Below, one piece after another: positions 1 to 7,990 of a stretch of 64,000 nucleotides of DNA. This DNA is from Edaphobacter bradus (GTDB lineage: Bacteria > Acidobacteriota > Terriglobia > Terriglobales > Acidobacteriaceae). Every line of letters starts with the position of its first letter. Within the stretch, counting starts at the first letter, position 1. The translations under genes were made by a program, and so were the position numbers. Where the stretch lies: assembly GCF_025685645.1 (NCBI RefSeq), contig NZ_JAGSYF010000004.1, positions 372,001 to 436,000 on the forward strand. Reading direction: 5' to 3'. The notes under the pieces are model-generated. The model was not told the DNA's origin. It saw only the letters and a list, made by a program, of their open reading frames with translations, and ran no database searches.

Positions 1-432
1 ACGGACGTCGCAGCAACGAGGACCGATCTGGAGTCGACGAAGGCCCAACTGACTCGTGTGATGGGCGATGCGGGCGTGATGAGCGGCCTGATCGCGAAGA
101 ACCACGACGAGTTGGAGATCCTGAAGCACAAGGGCGACCGGAACTACTACGAGTTCAGCTTGCAGAAGGGCGCCAAGCCGACCCTGCTTTCGACGATCAA
201 GCTGCAGTTGAAGAAGGCGGACGAGAAGCATTCACGCTACACGCTGAATGTGAGCGCGGACGACCGCACGATCGAAAAGAAGGACAAGGGGCTGGATGAG
301 CCGGTGCAGTTCTACACGGGCAAGGACCCTGTGCTGTATGAGCTGGTGGTGAATGCGATCTCGAAGAACAAGGTGTCGGGGTATCTCTCGACGCCGAAGA
401 GTGCGGCGGCTGGTGCGACAGTGGCGCAGTAG
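1..432 (+). CDS. Unknown protein, C-terminal part (5' end outside window)
   Basis: The reading frame is open from the first base, so the gene starts upstream. The visible 143 residues begin with a Thr/Asp/Lys-rich heptad-like stretch (TDLESTKAQLT) that looks like the end of a coiled coil. A compact alpha/beta-type segment follows (YYEFSLQKG, then IKLQLKKAD and SRYTLNVSADD), and the end is Ala-rich. It resembles no family I can name. The pattern of strands after a coiled coil is common in acidobacterial exported proteins, but no function can be assigned. A strong hairpin terminator follows the stop after 17 bases. Confidence 0.75.
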   Translation, partial: TDVAATRTDLESTKAQLTRVMGDAGVMSGLIAKNHDELEILKHKGDRNYYEFSLQKGAKPTLLSTIKLQLKKADEKHSRYTLNVSADDRTIEKKDKGLDEPVQFYTGKDPVLYELVVNAISKNKVSGYLSTPKSAAAGATVAQ

Positions 433-449
433 CGATTCATCTGCAGATG

Positions 450-482
450 CAGAAGGGGGACGCTTATCGCGTCCCCCTTCTG
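450..482. terminator. Bidirectional intrinsic terminator
   Basis: A perfect 14-bp stem (arms 450-463 and 469-482) closes a 5-nt loop. It is followed on the plus strand by a T-rich run. It lies between the plus-strand gene ending at 432 and the minus-strand mini-gene ending at 511, so it can serve both. Confidence 0.8.
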
Positions 483-510
483 TTTGCCTTTGGTTGATGT
501 TGCGGTTGAT

Positions 511-582
511 TTACTTCTTCTTCTTTGCCGCCTTCTTGGCGGGCTTCTTTACGGCTTTCTTGGCTGCCTTCTTCGTTGCCAT
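511..582 (-). CDS. Lysine-rich histone H1-like mini-protein (23 aa)
   Basis: This 24-codon ORF encodes a 23-residue peptide made almost only of Lys, Ala, Val and Pro, with repeated KKA/KKP units and a KKKK end. The pattern is that of bacterial histone H1-like (AlgP/Hc1-type) tails that bind DNA through charge. An AGGGAGA ribosome-binding site sits about 9 nt before the ATG. A consensus promoter lies at 646-674, and a strong hairpin follows the stop. These signals make it a real gene rather than low-complexity noise. Too short for a fold; a DNA- or RNA-binding role is inferred from composition alone. It could also be a fragment of a longer ancestral KKA-repeat protein. Confidence 0.7.
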   Translation of the reverse strand: MATKKAAKKAVKKPAKKAAKKKK

Positions 583-645
583 TGTGTCTGTTCTCCCTAT
601 GATTTCGACATTCACTCTGCAACAGGCTGCATTGCAGCTAACGAA

Positions 646-674
646 GATATAGATTTATGGAATTTCACTGTCAA
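646..674 (-). promoter_or_regulatory. Sigma-70-type promoter for the H1-like mini-gene
   Basis: On the minus strand a perfect TTGACA (669-674) is followed by a 17-bp spacer and TATATC (646-651). Transcription would begin near 639, giving a leader of about 57 nt before the ATG at 582. Confidence 0.65.
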
Positions 675-849
675 GAAAAATCGATACGTCGATGAAATTT
701 TTTTTGGTGATCGGCGTGTTCGGGTTTGCGATGCGACTCACTTTTACGCGAAGGTGTGGAGGCGGAAGTACGTTGCGGTGTCGTGAGACGTATACTGAAC
801 CGCGTTCTGCGCTGTTTGTTTTTGAATGCGGTGCAGTGAGGTGAAGGAA

Positions 850-2028
850 ATGCGTGACGTAGTGATTGTGTCGGCGGTTCGGACCGCTGTGGGGAAGTTT
901 CAGGGCGTGTTTGCGGAGATGTCGGCGGTGCAGCTGGGAGCGATTGCAGTTCGCGAGGCAGTGCGAAAAGCCGCGATTGACGCGGCGATTGTGGATGAGT
1001 GCGTGATGGGATGTGTGCTGCCGGCAGGGCTGGGGCAGAATCCTGCGCGGCAGGCTGCGTTGCAGGGCGGACTTGCGGATGAGGTGTCGGCGCTGACGAT
1101 CAACATGGTTTGCGGAAGCGGATTGCGAGCGGTTGCGGTGGCGGCGCAGAACGTGATGACGGGTGATGCGGAGGTTGTGGTTGCCGGTGGGATGGAGTCG
1201 ATGACGAACGCGCCGTATCTTTTGCCGGGAGCGAGGAGGGGGTTACGAATGGGTGACTCGGTCGCGGTGGACTCGATGGTGAAGGACGGTTTGTGGTGCG
1301 CGTGCGAGGACTGGCACATGGGAATGACTGGTGAGCTGGTGGCAGAGAAGCACTCGTTCACGCGCGAGCAGCAGGATGCGTTTGCGCTGGAGTCGCACCG
1401 GCGCGCGAGTGCGGCGTGGAGGGAGGGACGCTTCGATGCGGAGGTGGTTCCTGTGGAGGTTCCGGGGAAGAAGGGCGCGGTGACGGTGGTGAAGCGGGAT
1501 GAGAGTGTGCGAGATGACGCTTCGATGGAGGCGCTCGCTGCATTGAGGCCGGCGTTCAAGAAGGATGGGACGGTGACGGCGGGGAATGCTCCGGGAGTGA
1601 ACGATGCGGCGGCCGCGGTGGTCGTGATGTCGGCGGAGAAGGCGAAGGAGCTTGGACTGAAGCCGATGGTGACGATCAAGGCCCAGTCAACGAGCGGAAT
1701 TGCGCCGAAGTGGGTGATGCTGGCTCCCGTGATCGGGGTGCAGCGGGTTCTCAAGAAGGCGGGATGGGACCGGGATGAGGTGGATCTGTATGAATTGAAT
1801 GAGGCGTTCAGCGCGCAGGCGCTTGGGGTGATGAAGGAGTTGGGGCTGGATGCAAAGCGGGTGAATGTGAATGGCGGAGCGGTGGCGATCGGGCATCCGA
1901 TTGGCGCGAGCGGTGCGAGGGTGCTGGTGACGCTGATTCACGAGATGATTCGGCGGGATGTGAAGAAGGGCGTGGCGGCTCTTTGTTTGGGCGGGGGGAA
2001 TTCGGTGGCTTTGGCGGTGGAGCGCTGA
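850..2028 (+). CDS. Acetyl-CoA C-acetyltransferase (thiolase)
   Basis: This is a cytosolic thiolase-superfamily enzyme of 392 residues that condenses or cleaves acetoacetyl-CoA/3-ketoacyl-CoA. The acylated cysteine is Cys88 in NMVCGSGLR. The C-terminal GHPIGASGAR block supplies His349, and Cys379 lies in CLGGGNS, so all three catalytic positions are present. Length is normal for the family. The start at 850 is preferred over an in-frame ATG at 826, because GAGGTG lies 5-8 nt upstream and the product then begins MRDVVIVSAVRT, the usual thiolase N-terminus. It stands alone, so degradative versus biosynthetic use (for example toward acetoacetyl-CoA) is not shown by context. Confidence 0.95.
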   Translation: MRDVVIVSAVRTAVGKFQGVFAEMSAVQLGAIAVREAVRKAAIDAAIVDECVMGCVLPAGLGQNPARQAALQGGLADEVSALTINMVCGSGLRAVAVAAQNVMTGDAEVVVAGGMESMTNAPYLLPGARRGLRMGDSVAVDSMVKDGLWCACEDWHMGMTGELVAEKHSFTREQQDAFALESHRRASAAWREGRFDAEVVPVEVPGKKGAVTVVKRDESVRDDASMEALAALRPAFKKDGTVTAGNAPGVNDAAAAVVVMSAEKAKELGLKPMVTIKAQSTSGIAPKWVMLAPVIGVQRVLKKAGWDRDEVDLYELNEAFSAQALGVMKELGLDAKRVNVNGGAVAIGHPIGASGARVLVTLIHEMIRRDVKKGVAALCLGGGNSVALAVER

Positions 2029-2073
2029 GGTATTTGGTTGTAAGTTTTTCGTATAGCGGAACTGGGGGATCGA

Positions 2074-2691
2074 ATGTGCAAGAAAACATTTCTTGGTTTT
2101 GGGCTTACGGTATCGCTAGCGCTGTTGGTGGAGATGCAGGGATATGGGCAAGCTTTGTCCAAAAAGGCCGAAGCTTTGTGTAGCAACGTGACGATGCTGG
2201 ACTCGAAGCCATTCTCAGCGCTCCCTGTAAACGTCAGAACGGAAATACGCAAAGCTCTGACGCCCGACATCCTGGCCTTTGCCAAAGCTACTGATATCAG
2301 CATGCAAGAAGCGTTCAATCTACAGAAAGTCAGTCTGGATGCGATTCAAGTACCGATGACGACGAAGACGAGCAAGCTCTATGTTGTTCACTGGGGAGAT
2401 GCTCTATTTGGAGTCAACGGGGCGATCTGGATCGTCGAGGTGAATTCCCAAGGGGCACGAAACCTAATAGCGCCGGATGAAGGTATGAACCGTGGAAGAT
2501 CCTTCGGAGGTTGGGGAATGCAGGTGCTATCTGACGCAAGTGGGCCTTACCCTGAACTCATGTTTGCATCGAAGGGATACCATGCGGGGGGTGGAGCGGA
2601 GGCTGAGGCGGAATGCGTGCGGAAGATCGGTGCGTTCTACAAATCAGTGGCATGCCCGGTAGATTGCTTCGACAATCTGAACAATAGGTAA
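2074..2691 (+). CDS. Secreted protein of unknown function
   Basis: The 205-residue product starts with a signal peptide (MCKKTFLGFGLTVSLALL, likely cleavage after the YGQA region). The mature part has a helix-rich first half, a strand region (KLYVVHWGDALFGVNGAIWIV) and a Cys-containing C-terminus (Cys at the AECVRK and ACPVDC segments) that could form disulfides outside the cytoplasm. A GGGGGAT-type purine run precedes the ATG. I do not recognise a family. It is convergent with the serine dehydratase gene, whose stop is 25 bp away. Confidence 0.7.
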   Translation: MCKKTFLGFGLTVSLALLVEMQGYGQALSKKAEALCSNVTMLDSKPFSALPVNVRTEIRKALTPDILAFAKATDISMQEAFNLQKVSLDAIQVPMTTKTSKLYVVHWGDALFGVNGAIWIVEVNSQGARNLIAPDEGMNRGRSFGGWGMQVLSDASGPYPELMFASKGYHAGGGAEAEAECVRKIGAFYKSVACPVDCFDNLNNR

Positions 2692-2716
2692 CTGAACCCC
2701 ACATAGCGAATCAGTC

Positions 2717-4174
2717 TTAACACTCGATGATGTTGAGGGCGAGGCCTGCTAGTGAGGTTTCTTTGTAGCGGGATTGCATGTCGAGGCCGGTCTGATACAT
2801 GGTGGCGATGACCTGGTCGAGGGAGACTTTGTGGCCCAAGGTCTCGTGCATGGACATGCGGGCGGCGTTGATGGCCTTGACGGCTCCCATGCCGTTGCGC
2901 TCGATGCAGGGGATCTGGACGAGGCCGCCGATGGGGTCGCAGGTCATGCCGAGGTTGTGCTCCATGGCGATCTCGGCGGCGTGTTCGATCTGGGCGTTGG
3001 TTCCGTTGAGCGCGGCTACTAGTCCGCCGGCGGCCATCGAACAGGCTACGCCGACCTCGCCCTGGCAGCCGACCTCGGCTCCGGAGATGCTGGCGTTCTC
3101 TTTGTAGAGGATTCCGATGGCGGCGGCGGTGAGGAAGTAGCGGATGAGGCCGGCCTCTTTTTCTTCCGGAGTGGCTTCGTCGATGAAGCGCATGTAGTAG
3201 TGGGCGATGGCGGGGATGACGCCGGCGGCTCCGTTGGTGGGGGCGGTCACCACCCTTCCTCCAGCCGCGTTTTCTTCGTTGACGGCCATGGCGTAGACCG
3301 TGACCCAGTCCATGGGAGCGAGCGGATCTTTGGAGCCTTCGGTCTCGAGGCGGCGTGCGAGGCGCGGTGCGCGGCGGCGGACGTTGAGGCCTCCGGGAAG
3401 GATGCCTTCGGTGGTGATGCCGCGCTCGGTGCACTGCTGCATGGTGCGCCAGAGAGTGAGGATGCTGGCCTTGATCTGGTCTTCGGGGGTGGATGTCGAC
3501 GCGCCGGATCCTGGTGTCGGGCGGTTGATGGTGGTGTCGCTAAGGAGCGCGACCTCGTTGGCGAGGAGGAGTTCGGCGATAGAGAGGTTATGCGCGGCGG
3601 CGATGGCGAGGAGTTCTTCAGCGCTGCGAAATGGGTAGGGGACGGTGCGGGTTGTGGTGGTTTTGCTTTCCTGCTGGGCAGCGAACTCGCTTGCCGAGAG
3701 AATGAAACCGCCGCCGACGGAGTAGAAGGTCTCCCGCGCGAGGATGTTGCCCGCGGAGTCGAACGCGGTGAAGCGCATACCGTTGGGGTGCGTGTGAACG
3801 GCGGGGTCGGGGTACATCTGGTTCCGGTGGAAGAGGAGGTGTTCGCCTTCGGTGAAGGGAATGGGTTCGCGGTCGAGGAGGTAGAGGGTTCCGGTGGTGC
3901 GGATGGCGGCGAGCTCGGCGTCGATGAGCGCGGGATCGACGGTGTCGGGAGCTTCGCCGATGAGGCCGAGGAGGATGGCGCGGTCGGTGCCGTGGCCGTG
4001 GCCGGTGAGGGCGAGCGAGCCGTAGAGATCGACGATGACATGCGCGGCGTCGGCGAGCTGGTCTGCGGCGTCGAGTGTTTGGGCGAAGCGCAGCGCTGCG
4101 CGCATGGGGCCGACGGTGTGGGAGCTGGAGGGGCCGATACCAATCTTGAAGAGTTCGAAGAGGCTGGTGTTCAC
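2717..4174 (-). CDS. sdaA: L-serine ammonia-lyase (iron-sulfur type, single chain)
   Basis: It deaminates L-serine to pyruvate and ammonia in the cytosol. The N-terminal GIGPSSSHTVGPM block is diagnostic of the beta domain. The C-terminal alpha domain carries cysteines for the [4Fe-4S] cluster (GCQGEVGVACSMAA and the CDPIGG and PCIERN segments). At 485 residues it matches the fused single-polypeptide form. The start is a GTG at 4174, just 5 bp after the stop of the upstream HEAT-repeat gene, so the two are co-transcribed and probably translationally coupled. Confidence 0.95.
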   Translation of the reverse strand: MNTSLFELFKIGIGPSSSHTVGPMRAALRFAQTLDAADQLADAAHVIVDLYGSLALTGHGHGTDRAILLGLIGEAPDTVDPALIDAELAAIRTTGTLYLLDREPIPFTEGEHLLFHRNQMYPDPAVHTHPNGMRFTAFDSAGNILARETFYSVGGGFILSASEFAAQQESKTTTTRTVPYPFRSAEELLAIAAAHNLSIAELLLANEVALLSDTTINRPTPGSGASTSTPEDQIKASILTLWRTMQQCTERGITTEGILPGGLNVRRRAPRLARRLETEGSKDPLAPMDWVTVYAMAVNEENAAGGRVVTAPTNGAAGVIPAIAHYYMRFIDEATPEEKEAGLIRYFLTAAAIGILYKENASISGAEVGCQGEVGVACSMAAGGLVAALNGTNAQIEHAAEIAMEHNLGMTCDPIGGLVQIPCIERNGMGAVKAINAARMSMHETLGHKVSLDQVIATMYQTGLDMQSRYKETSLAGLALNIIEC

Positions 4175-4179
4175 GCTGC

Positions 4180-5166
4180 CTATTTTAGGCGTCTGCGTGA
4201 AGTTTTGCCTGTGGACGAGGGTGTAGTGGAGTTGATGTAGGCGGCGGCTGCGGTGAGTCGCACGGGAGCCTTGGAGTCGTCGAAGGCGGCGTAGAGTGCG
4301 TCGTCGGCGGCGGGTTCGTGATAGTGGCCGATGGCCTTGGCGGCGGCGGCGCGGACGGCAGGGTCCTTATCGGTAGTGGCCTGGATGAGAGTAGTGTGAA
4401 TGGGGTTGGTGCTGCTCTGGGAGAGTTGTTCGATGGCAGCGACCCGGGCGGAGTTTCCGCCGTTCTTGCGCATGTACTCGTAGGCGGTGATGCCGAAGCC
4501 GAAGGGGCCGAGGAGCATCGAGGCCCCCTGCAGCGCGCCGAGGTGGGCGAGGGTCCCAGGGCTGTGGAGGTCCTTGTGTGCGGTGCGCATGGCGCCGCTG
4601 ACGGGGGTATCGCGGGCTCTACGCTCGCCGTCGACGACGGCGATGAGGATGTTCTCGCCGGAGGGGTCGCGCATCTTCCAGAGGGTGGTGGCGGCGGCGA
4701 AGGCGACCTGGGGCTCCTTGTCGTCGAGCATGGAGCGGAGGTTGTTCGTGAGGTTGCGGTTGCCAGTCTGCCCTGCAGCGAGGACGGCGGCGGTGCGCAC
4801 GTCGACGTCGGTGTCGGCCATCGCGGTGAGGATCAGCCCGGAGGAACGAGGATTGGTTCCCATGGTTCCGAGGGCGGCGAGAGCCTGGACGCGGAGGTCA
4901 GGGTGCTTCGCGTCAGTGACGGCGTCGTTAAGCATGGTCCATGCGGCGTCGGCGCGCTGCGCGGCTGCGGCTTTGGCGTCGTGGGGTGTGGCGGGAGCGG
5001 TTTCGTCCCGGGCGTCGGGGATGGTCGTCGTGACAATCTGCGCGTCGGGGGTGTTCGAAGCGGGCGGATTGGATGTTCTCGCCTGAGCGCAGAGCGTGGT
5101 TGTTGAGACAAGGCTCAGAAGCAATCCGTTGAGGACGTGACGAGTTGGAGAGACGTTGGCATGCAT
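4180..5166 (-). CDS. Exported HEAT-repeat protein
   Basis: This 328-residue protein has an N-terminal hydrophobic signal sequence (LLLSLVSTTTLCAQA). It then carries alpha-helical repeats of HEAT/PBS-lyase type, for example DLRVQALAALGTMG, DVRTAAVLAAGQTG, PQVAFAAATTLWKM and AVRAAAAKAIGHYH. A Gly-rich hydrophobic insert (LLGPFGFGITAYEYM) separates the two repeat blocks. HEAT repeats are protein-interaction scaffolds; the partner is unknown. GGAG lies about 7 nt before the ATG. It is the first gene of an operon with sdaA and is divergent from the ComM-like gene. Confidence 0.85.
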   Translation of the reverse strand: MHANVSPTRHVLNGLLLSLVSTTTLCAQARTSNPPASNTPDAQIVTTTIPDARDETAPATPHDAKAAAAQRADAAWTMLNDAVTDAKHPDLRVQALAALGTMGTNPRSSGLILTAMADTDVDVRTAAVLAAGQTGNRNLTNNLRSMLDDKEPQVAFAAATTLWKMRDPSGENILIAVVDGERRARDTPVSGAMRTAHKDLHSPGTLAHLGALQGASMLLGPFGFGITAYEYMRKNGGNSARVAAIEQLSQSSTNPIHTTLIQATTDKDPAVRAAAAKAIGHYHEPAADDALYAAFDDSKAPVRLTAAAAYINSTTPSSTGKTSRRRLK

Positions 5167-5268
5167 GATCGCTCCGGTGACCGTGAGAGGGCGGCGAAAG
5201 ATAGTTATAGATGGTTGGATGCTATACTCGCGAAAATTCTCCGCCTCAAGGGTGCATCAGGCTCCGTA

Positions 5269-6861
5269 ATGCTATTCAAGGCTCGCAGTGCAGCGGTTTA
5301 TGGGATCGACGCCAACATTATTGATGTTGAAGTCGATTTCTCGGGATTCAAGCTGGATCAGGAACAGTTCAGCACGGTGGGGCTGCCGGACGCGGCGGTT
5401 CGGGAGAGCCGCGATCGCGTAAGGTCGGCGATCAGGAACTCCGGCTTCGATATTCCGCCGACGCGGATCACGATCAATCTGGCTCCGGCGGACCTGAAGA
5501 AGGAAGGTTCGGGGTTTGACCTTCCGATTGCGGTTGGAATCCTCGGCGCTTATGGAGCGCTTGAGACGAAAGACCTGAGTGACTTTCTGCTGGTGGGCGA
5601 ACTGGGGCTCGATGGCAGCCTGCGCGCCGTGCAGGGAATGCTTCCGATTGCAGTGGCTGCACGGGCGAAGGGGATTGCCAACCTGGTGATTCCGGCGAGC
5701 AATGCTCGCGAGGCGGCGGTGGTTGAGGGAGTGAAGGTCTATCCGGTTCACAGCCTGCTGGAGGTGCGCGAGCTGCTGAACTCGGCTGCGACCGGAACGA
5801 TTCAGGCGATGCCGCTCGAGACGAAGGCAAGCGACCTGCTGGAGCAGATGCAGCACTTTCCGCATGACTTCAAGGACGTGCGCGGGCAGCATGTGGCCAA
5901 GCGCGCGCTTGAAGTGGCGGCGGCCGGCGGGCATAACATTCTGATGATCGGGCCGCCGGGCTCGGGCAAGACGATGCTGGCGAAGCGGCTGCCTTCGATT
6001 CTGGCTCCTCTGAGATTTGAGGAGGCGCTGGAGACGACGAAGATCCACTCGGTGGCCGGTGTTCTGGACGCCGAGCAGGGGCTGGTGGCGTATCGGCCGT
6101 TTCGCTCGCCGCACCATACGATCTCGGACGCGGGGCTGATCGGCGGAGGAATGGTTCCGCGGCCGGGTGAGGTTTCGCTGGCGCACAACGGGCTGCTGTT
6201 TCTGGATGAGTTGCCGGAGTTCCCTCGCAACGTGCTTGAGGTTTTGCGGCAACCGCTGGAGGACGGTATGGTGACGATCTCGCGGGCGGCGATGAGTTTG
6301 AGTTTTCCGGCGCAGTTCATGCTTGCGGCGGCGATGAATCCGTGCCCATGCGGGTACTTCAACGACAAGAGCCGCGAGTGCATGTGCACGCCGCCGATGA
6401 TTCAGCGATATGTTTCGAAGGTGAGCGGGCCGCTGCTGGACCGCATCGATATTCACATTGAGGTCCCGGCGGTGCAGTACAAGGAGCTGCGCGGTGGTTC
6501 GGCGGCGGAGGGTTCGGCAGAGATTCGTGAGCGCGTGCTGGCGGCGAGAGAGCGACAGCATGCGCGGTTTGGCAGCGGCAATGAGCGGACGAACGGATCG
6601 GCGAAGGCAGCTTCACGGCGGGTGTTTGCCAACTCGCAGATGACTACGCAGCAGATCAGGACGTTCTGCGAGCTTTCGAGCGACGCCGAGAGGCTGCTGG
6701 AGCGGGCGATGCAGCAGCAAGGACTGAGCGCGCGGGCGCATGACCGGATACTGAAGGTCGCACGGACGATCGCGGACCTGGACGCGGCCAGCGATATAGG
6801 GGTGAAGCACATCGCTGAGGCGATTCAGTACCGGACGCTTGATCGGAGTTACTGGGCTTGA
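5269..6861 (+). CDS. comM: YifB/ComM-family Mg-chelatase-like AAA+ ATPase
   Basis: The 530-residue product has an N-terminal Lon-like/ChlI domain (LFKARSAAVYGIDANII, GLPDAAVRESRDRV) followed by an AAA+ core. Walker A is GPPGSGKT at residues 228-235, and Walker B lies in LLFLDELPEF. A Cys-rich loop (NPCPCGYF, CMC) precedes the sensor region, and a Mg-chelatase C-terminal helical domain ends the protein. In Proteobacteria ComM is a helicase that aids branch migration during natural transformation; that role is known for the family, not shown here. The start at 5269 gives the canonical MLFKARS; an ORF extension to 5137 would overlap the divergent gene. Confidence 0.93.
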   Translation: MLFKARSAAVYGIDANIIDVEVDFSGFKLDQEQFSTVGLPDAAVRESRDRVRSAIRNSGFDIPPTRITINLAPADLKKEGSGFDLPIAVGILGAYGALETKDLSDFLLVGELGLDGSLRAVQGMLPIAVAARAKGIANLVIPASNAREAAVVEGVKVYPVHSLLEVRELLNSAATGTIQAMPLETKASDLLEQMQHFPHDFKDVRGQHVAKRALEVAAAGGHNILMIGPPGSGKTMLAKRLPSILAPLRFEEALETTKIHSVAGVLDAEQGLVAYRPFRSPHHTISDAGLIGGGMVPRPGEVSLAHNGLLFLDELPEFPRNVLEVLRQPLEDGMVTISRAAMSLSFPAQFMLAAAMNPCPCGYFNDKSRECMCTPPMIQRYVSKVSGPLLDRIDIHIEVPAVQYKELRGGSAAEGSAEIRERVLAARERQHARFGSGNERTNGSAKAASRRVFANSQMTTQQIRTFCELSSDAERLLERAMQQQGLSARAHDRILKVARTIADLDAASDIGVKHIAEAIQYRTLDRSYWA

Positions 6862-6915
6862 GTCGGCAAGTCAGCGAGTCGGCAGTCAGCAAGTCACTAA
6901 TCAGCAATTCAGAGG

Positions 6916-7893
6916 CTAACTGCCCGGCTTGTCGTAGACCATGGCGTCGAAGCGCTGGCGGATGAAGAAGCCCGAGCGGAGGTAGAGCTCGACGGCGGGT
7001 CGGTTGACCTCGGTGACCGTGAGGGTGATGGCGCTGGTGCTGGAGCGGGTCAGATGGTTCATGGCATGGTGCAGGAGAGCTGCGCCTAGACGGTGGCCAC
7101 GCCAGGCGCTGGCGACGCAGAGCTGGGTGATGTGCGCGACGTCCTCGGCAACGCGGGAGCAGAGGAGCATGCCGATGAGCGCTCCGGTGGCGCGGTGGCG
7201 GAGGACCCAAGACTGCTGCGGCTCGAAGACTCCGCAGCCAGGGAAGCGGACGATGTTGTGGAGAAAGCGAAGGGAGCCGTGGAGGGTGCAGTACTGGTCG
7301 TTGATGAGGGCGTCGATGTGGTTGGCGTAGGAGTCGTGAATGAGGGCCGCGGCGACCTGATAGAAGGCAGTGGACCAGGGGACCAGATCGATGCCGCCGG
7401 GCAGGCTGGGCTGGGAGGCGTCGTGGGTTGGAGCGGCGGTGAGGTCGTGCTCCAGGAAGAGACGCGGGTGCGGCTTGAAGCCGGCCGATAGGAAGGGCTC
7501 GCTGAGTGTGCCGGAGTCGTAAAGGAGTAGCTGCGACTCGATGCGGTTGATACCGGGGGAGTAGAGGAGCAGGTCGAGGAGGCGGTGGAGCAGCGTGTAA
7601 GTGGACTGTCGAGTGAGGTCTGGGTCGGCGGTGAAGGACCAGGCGTCGCCGACGACAGCCTTGTGTCCCTCGTAGACGCAGAAGGCAAAGCCGCAGATGC
7701 GTCCGCGGTCGAGCGAGACGAAGCCGGGAAGGATGCGCGAGTCGAGATACTGCAGAAGCAGCTCGGTCGAGGACTGGTAGTCCCAGCGCAGACGCAGGTT
7801 CCACATGCGGGCCTCAGCCTCAAGGAGAGGTCGGAGCTGGCGCGCCGAGAAGTGCCGCAGATCGAGTATCTCGAGTTGGGTCGTGACGGTCAT
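6916..7893 (-). CDS. Tandem GNAT-family N-acetyltransferase
   Basis: The 325-residue protein contains two GNAT-like halves. The second is better conserved: ITQLCVASAWRGHRLGAALL is the acetyl-CoA pyrophosphate-binding motif, followed by ITLTVTEVNRPAVELYLRSGF (motif B). The first half (LDRGRICGFAFCVYEG, NRIESQLLLYDSG, FLSAGFKPHPR) is more divergent and may bind substrate. The substrate is unknown. It is convergent with comM; a short stretch of AGTCGGCAAGTCAGC-like imperfect repeats lies between the two stops (6862-6905). Confidence 0.85.
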   Translation of the reverse strand: MTVTTQLEILDLRHFSARQLRPLLEAEARMWNLRLRWDYQSSTELLLQYLDSRILPGFVSLDRGRICGFAFCVYEGHKAVVGDAWSFTADPDLTRQSTYTLLHRLLDLLLYSPGINRIESQLLLYDSGTLSEPFLSAGFKPHPRLFLEHDLTAAPTHDASQPSLPGGIDLVPWSTAFYQVAAALIHDSYANHIDALINDQYCTLHGSLRFLHNIVRFPGCGVFEPQQSWVLRHRATGALIGMLLCSRVAEDVAHITQLCVASAWRGHRLGAALLHHAMNHLTRSSTSAITLTVTEVNRPAVELYLRSGFFIRQRFDAMVYDKPGS

Positions 7894-7990
7894 GGGTCCA
7901 CGGAGTCGAGGTCTCCGTAGATTATCGGAAATTATGGAGGTCTGTCGGGGCGATTCGGGCGGAGAGACTCTGGAGAGTCAGGATTGGGTG

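Noticed and set aside
484..786. 100-codon plus-strand ORF (and the 353-652 ORF) over the H1-like mini-gene
   Set aside because: Leu/Phe-rich translation is simply the antisense of Lys codons; promoter, ribosome-binding site and terminator support the minus-strand gene.
900..1754. 284-codon minus-strand ORF inside the thiolase gene
   Set aside because: Composition is the antisense of a well-conserved thiolase, with no ribosome-binding site or family motif; it is a shadow ORF of GC-rich DNA.
5272..6561. 429-codon minus-strand ORF opposite comM
   Set aside because: Arg/His/Gln-rich antisense translation of conserved AAA+ motifs; no independent coding features.
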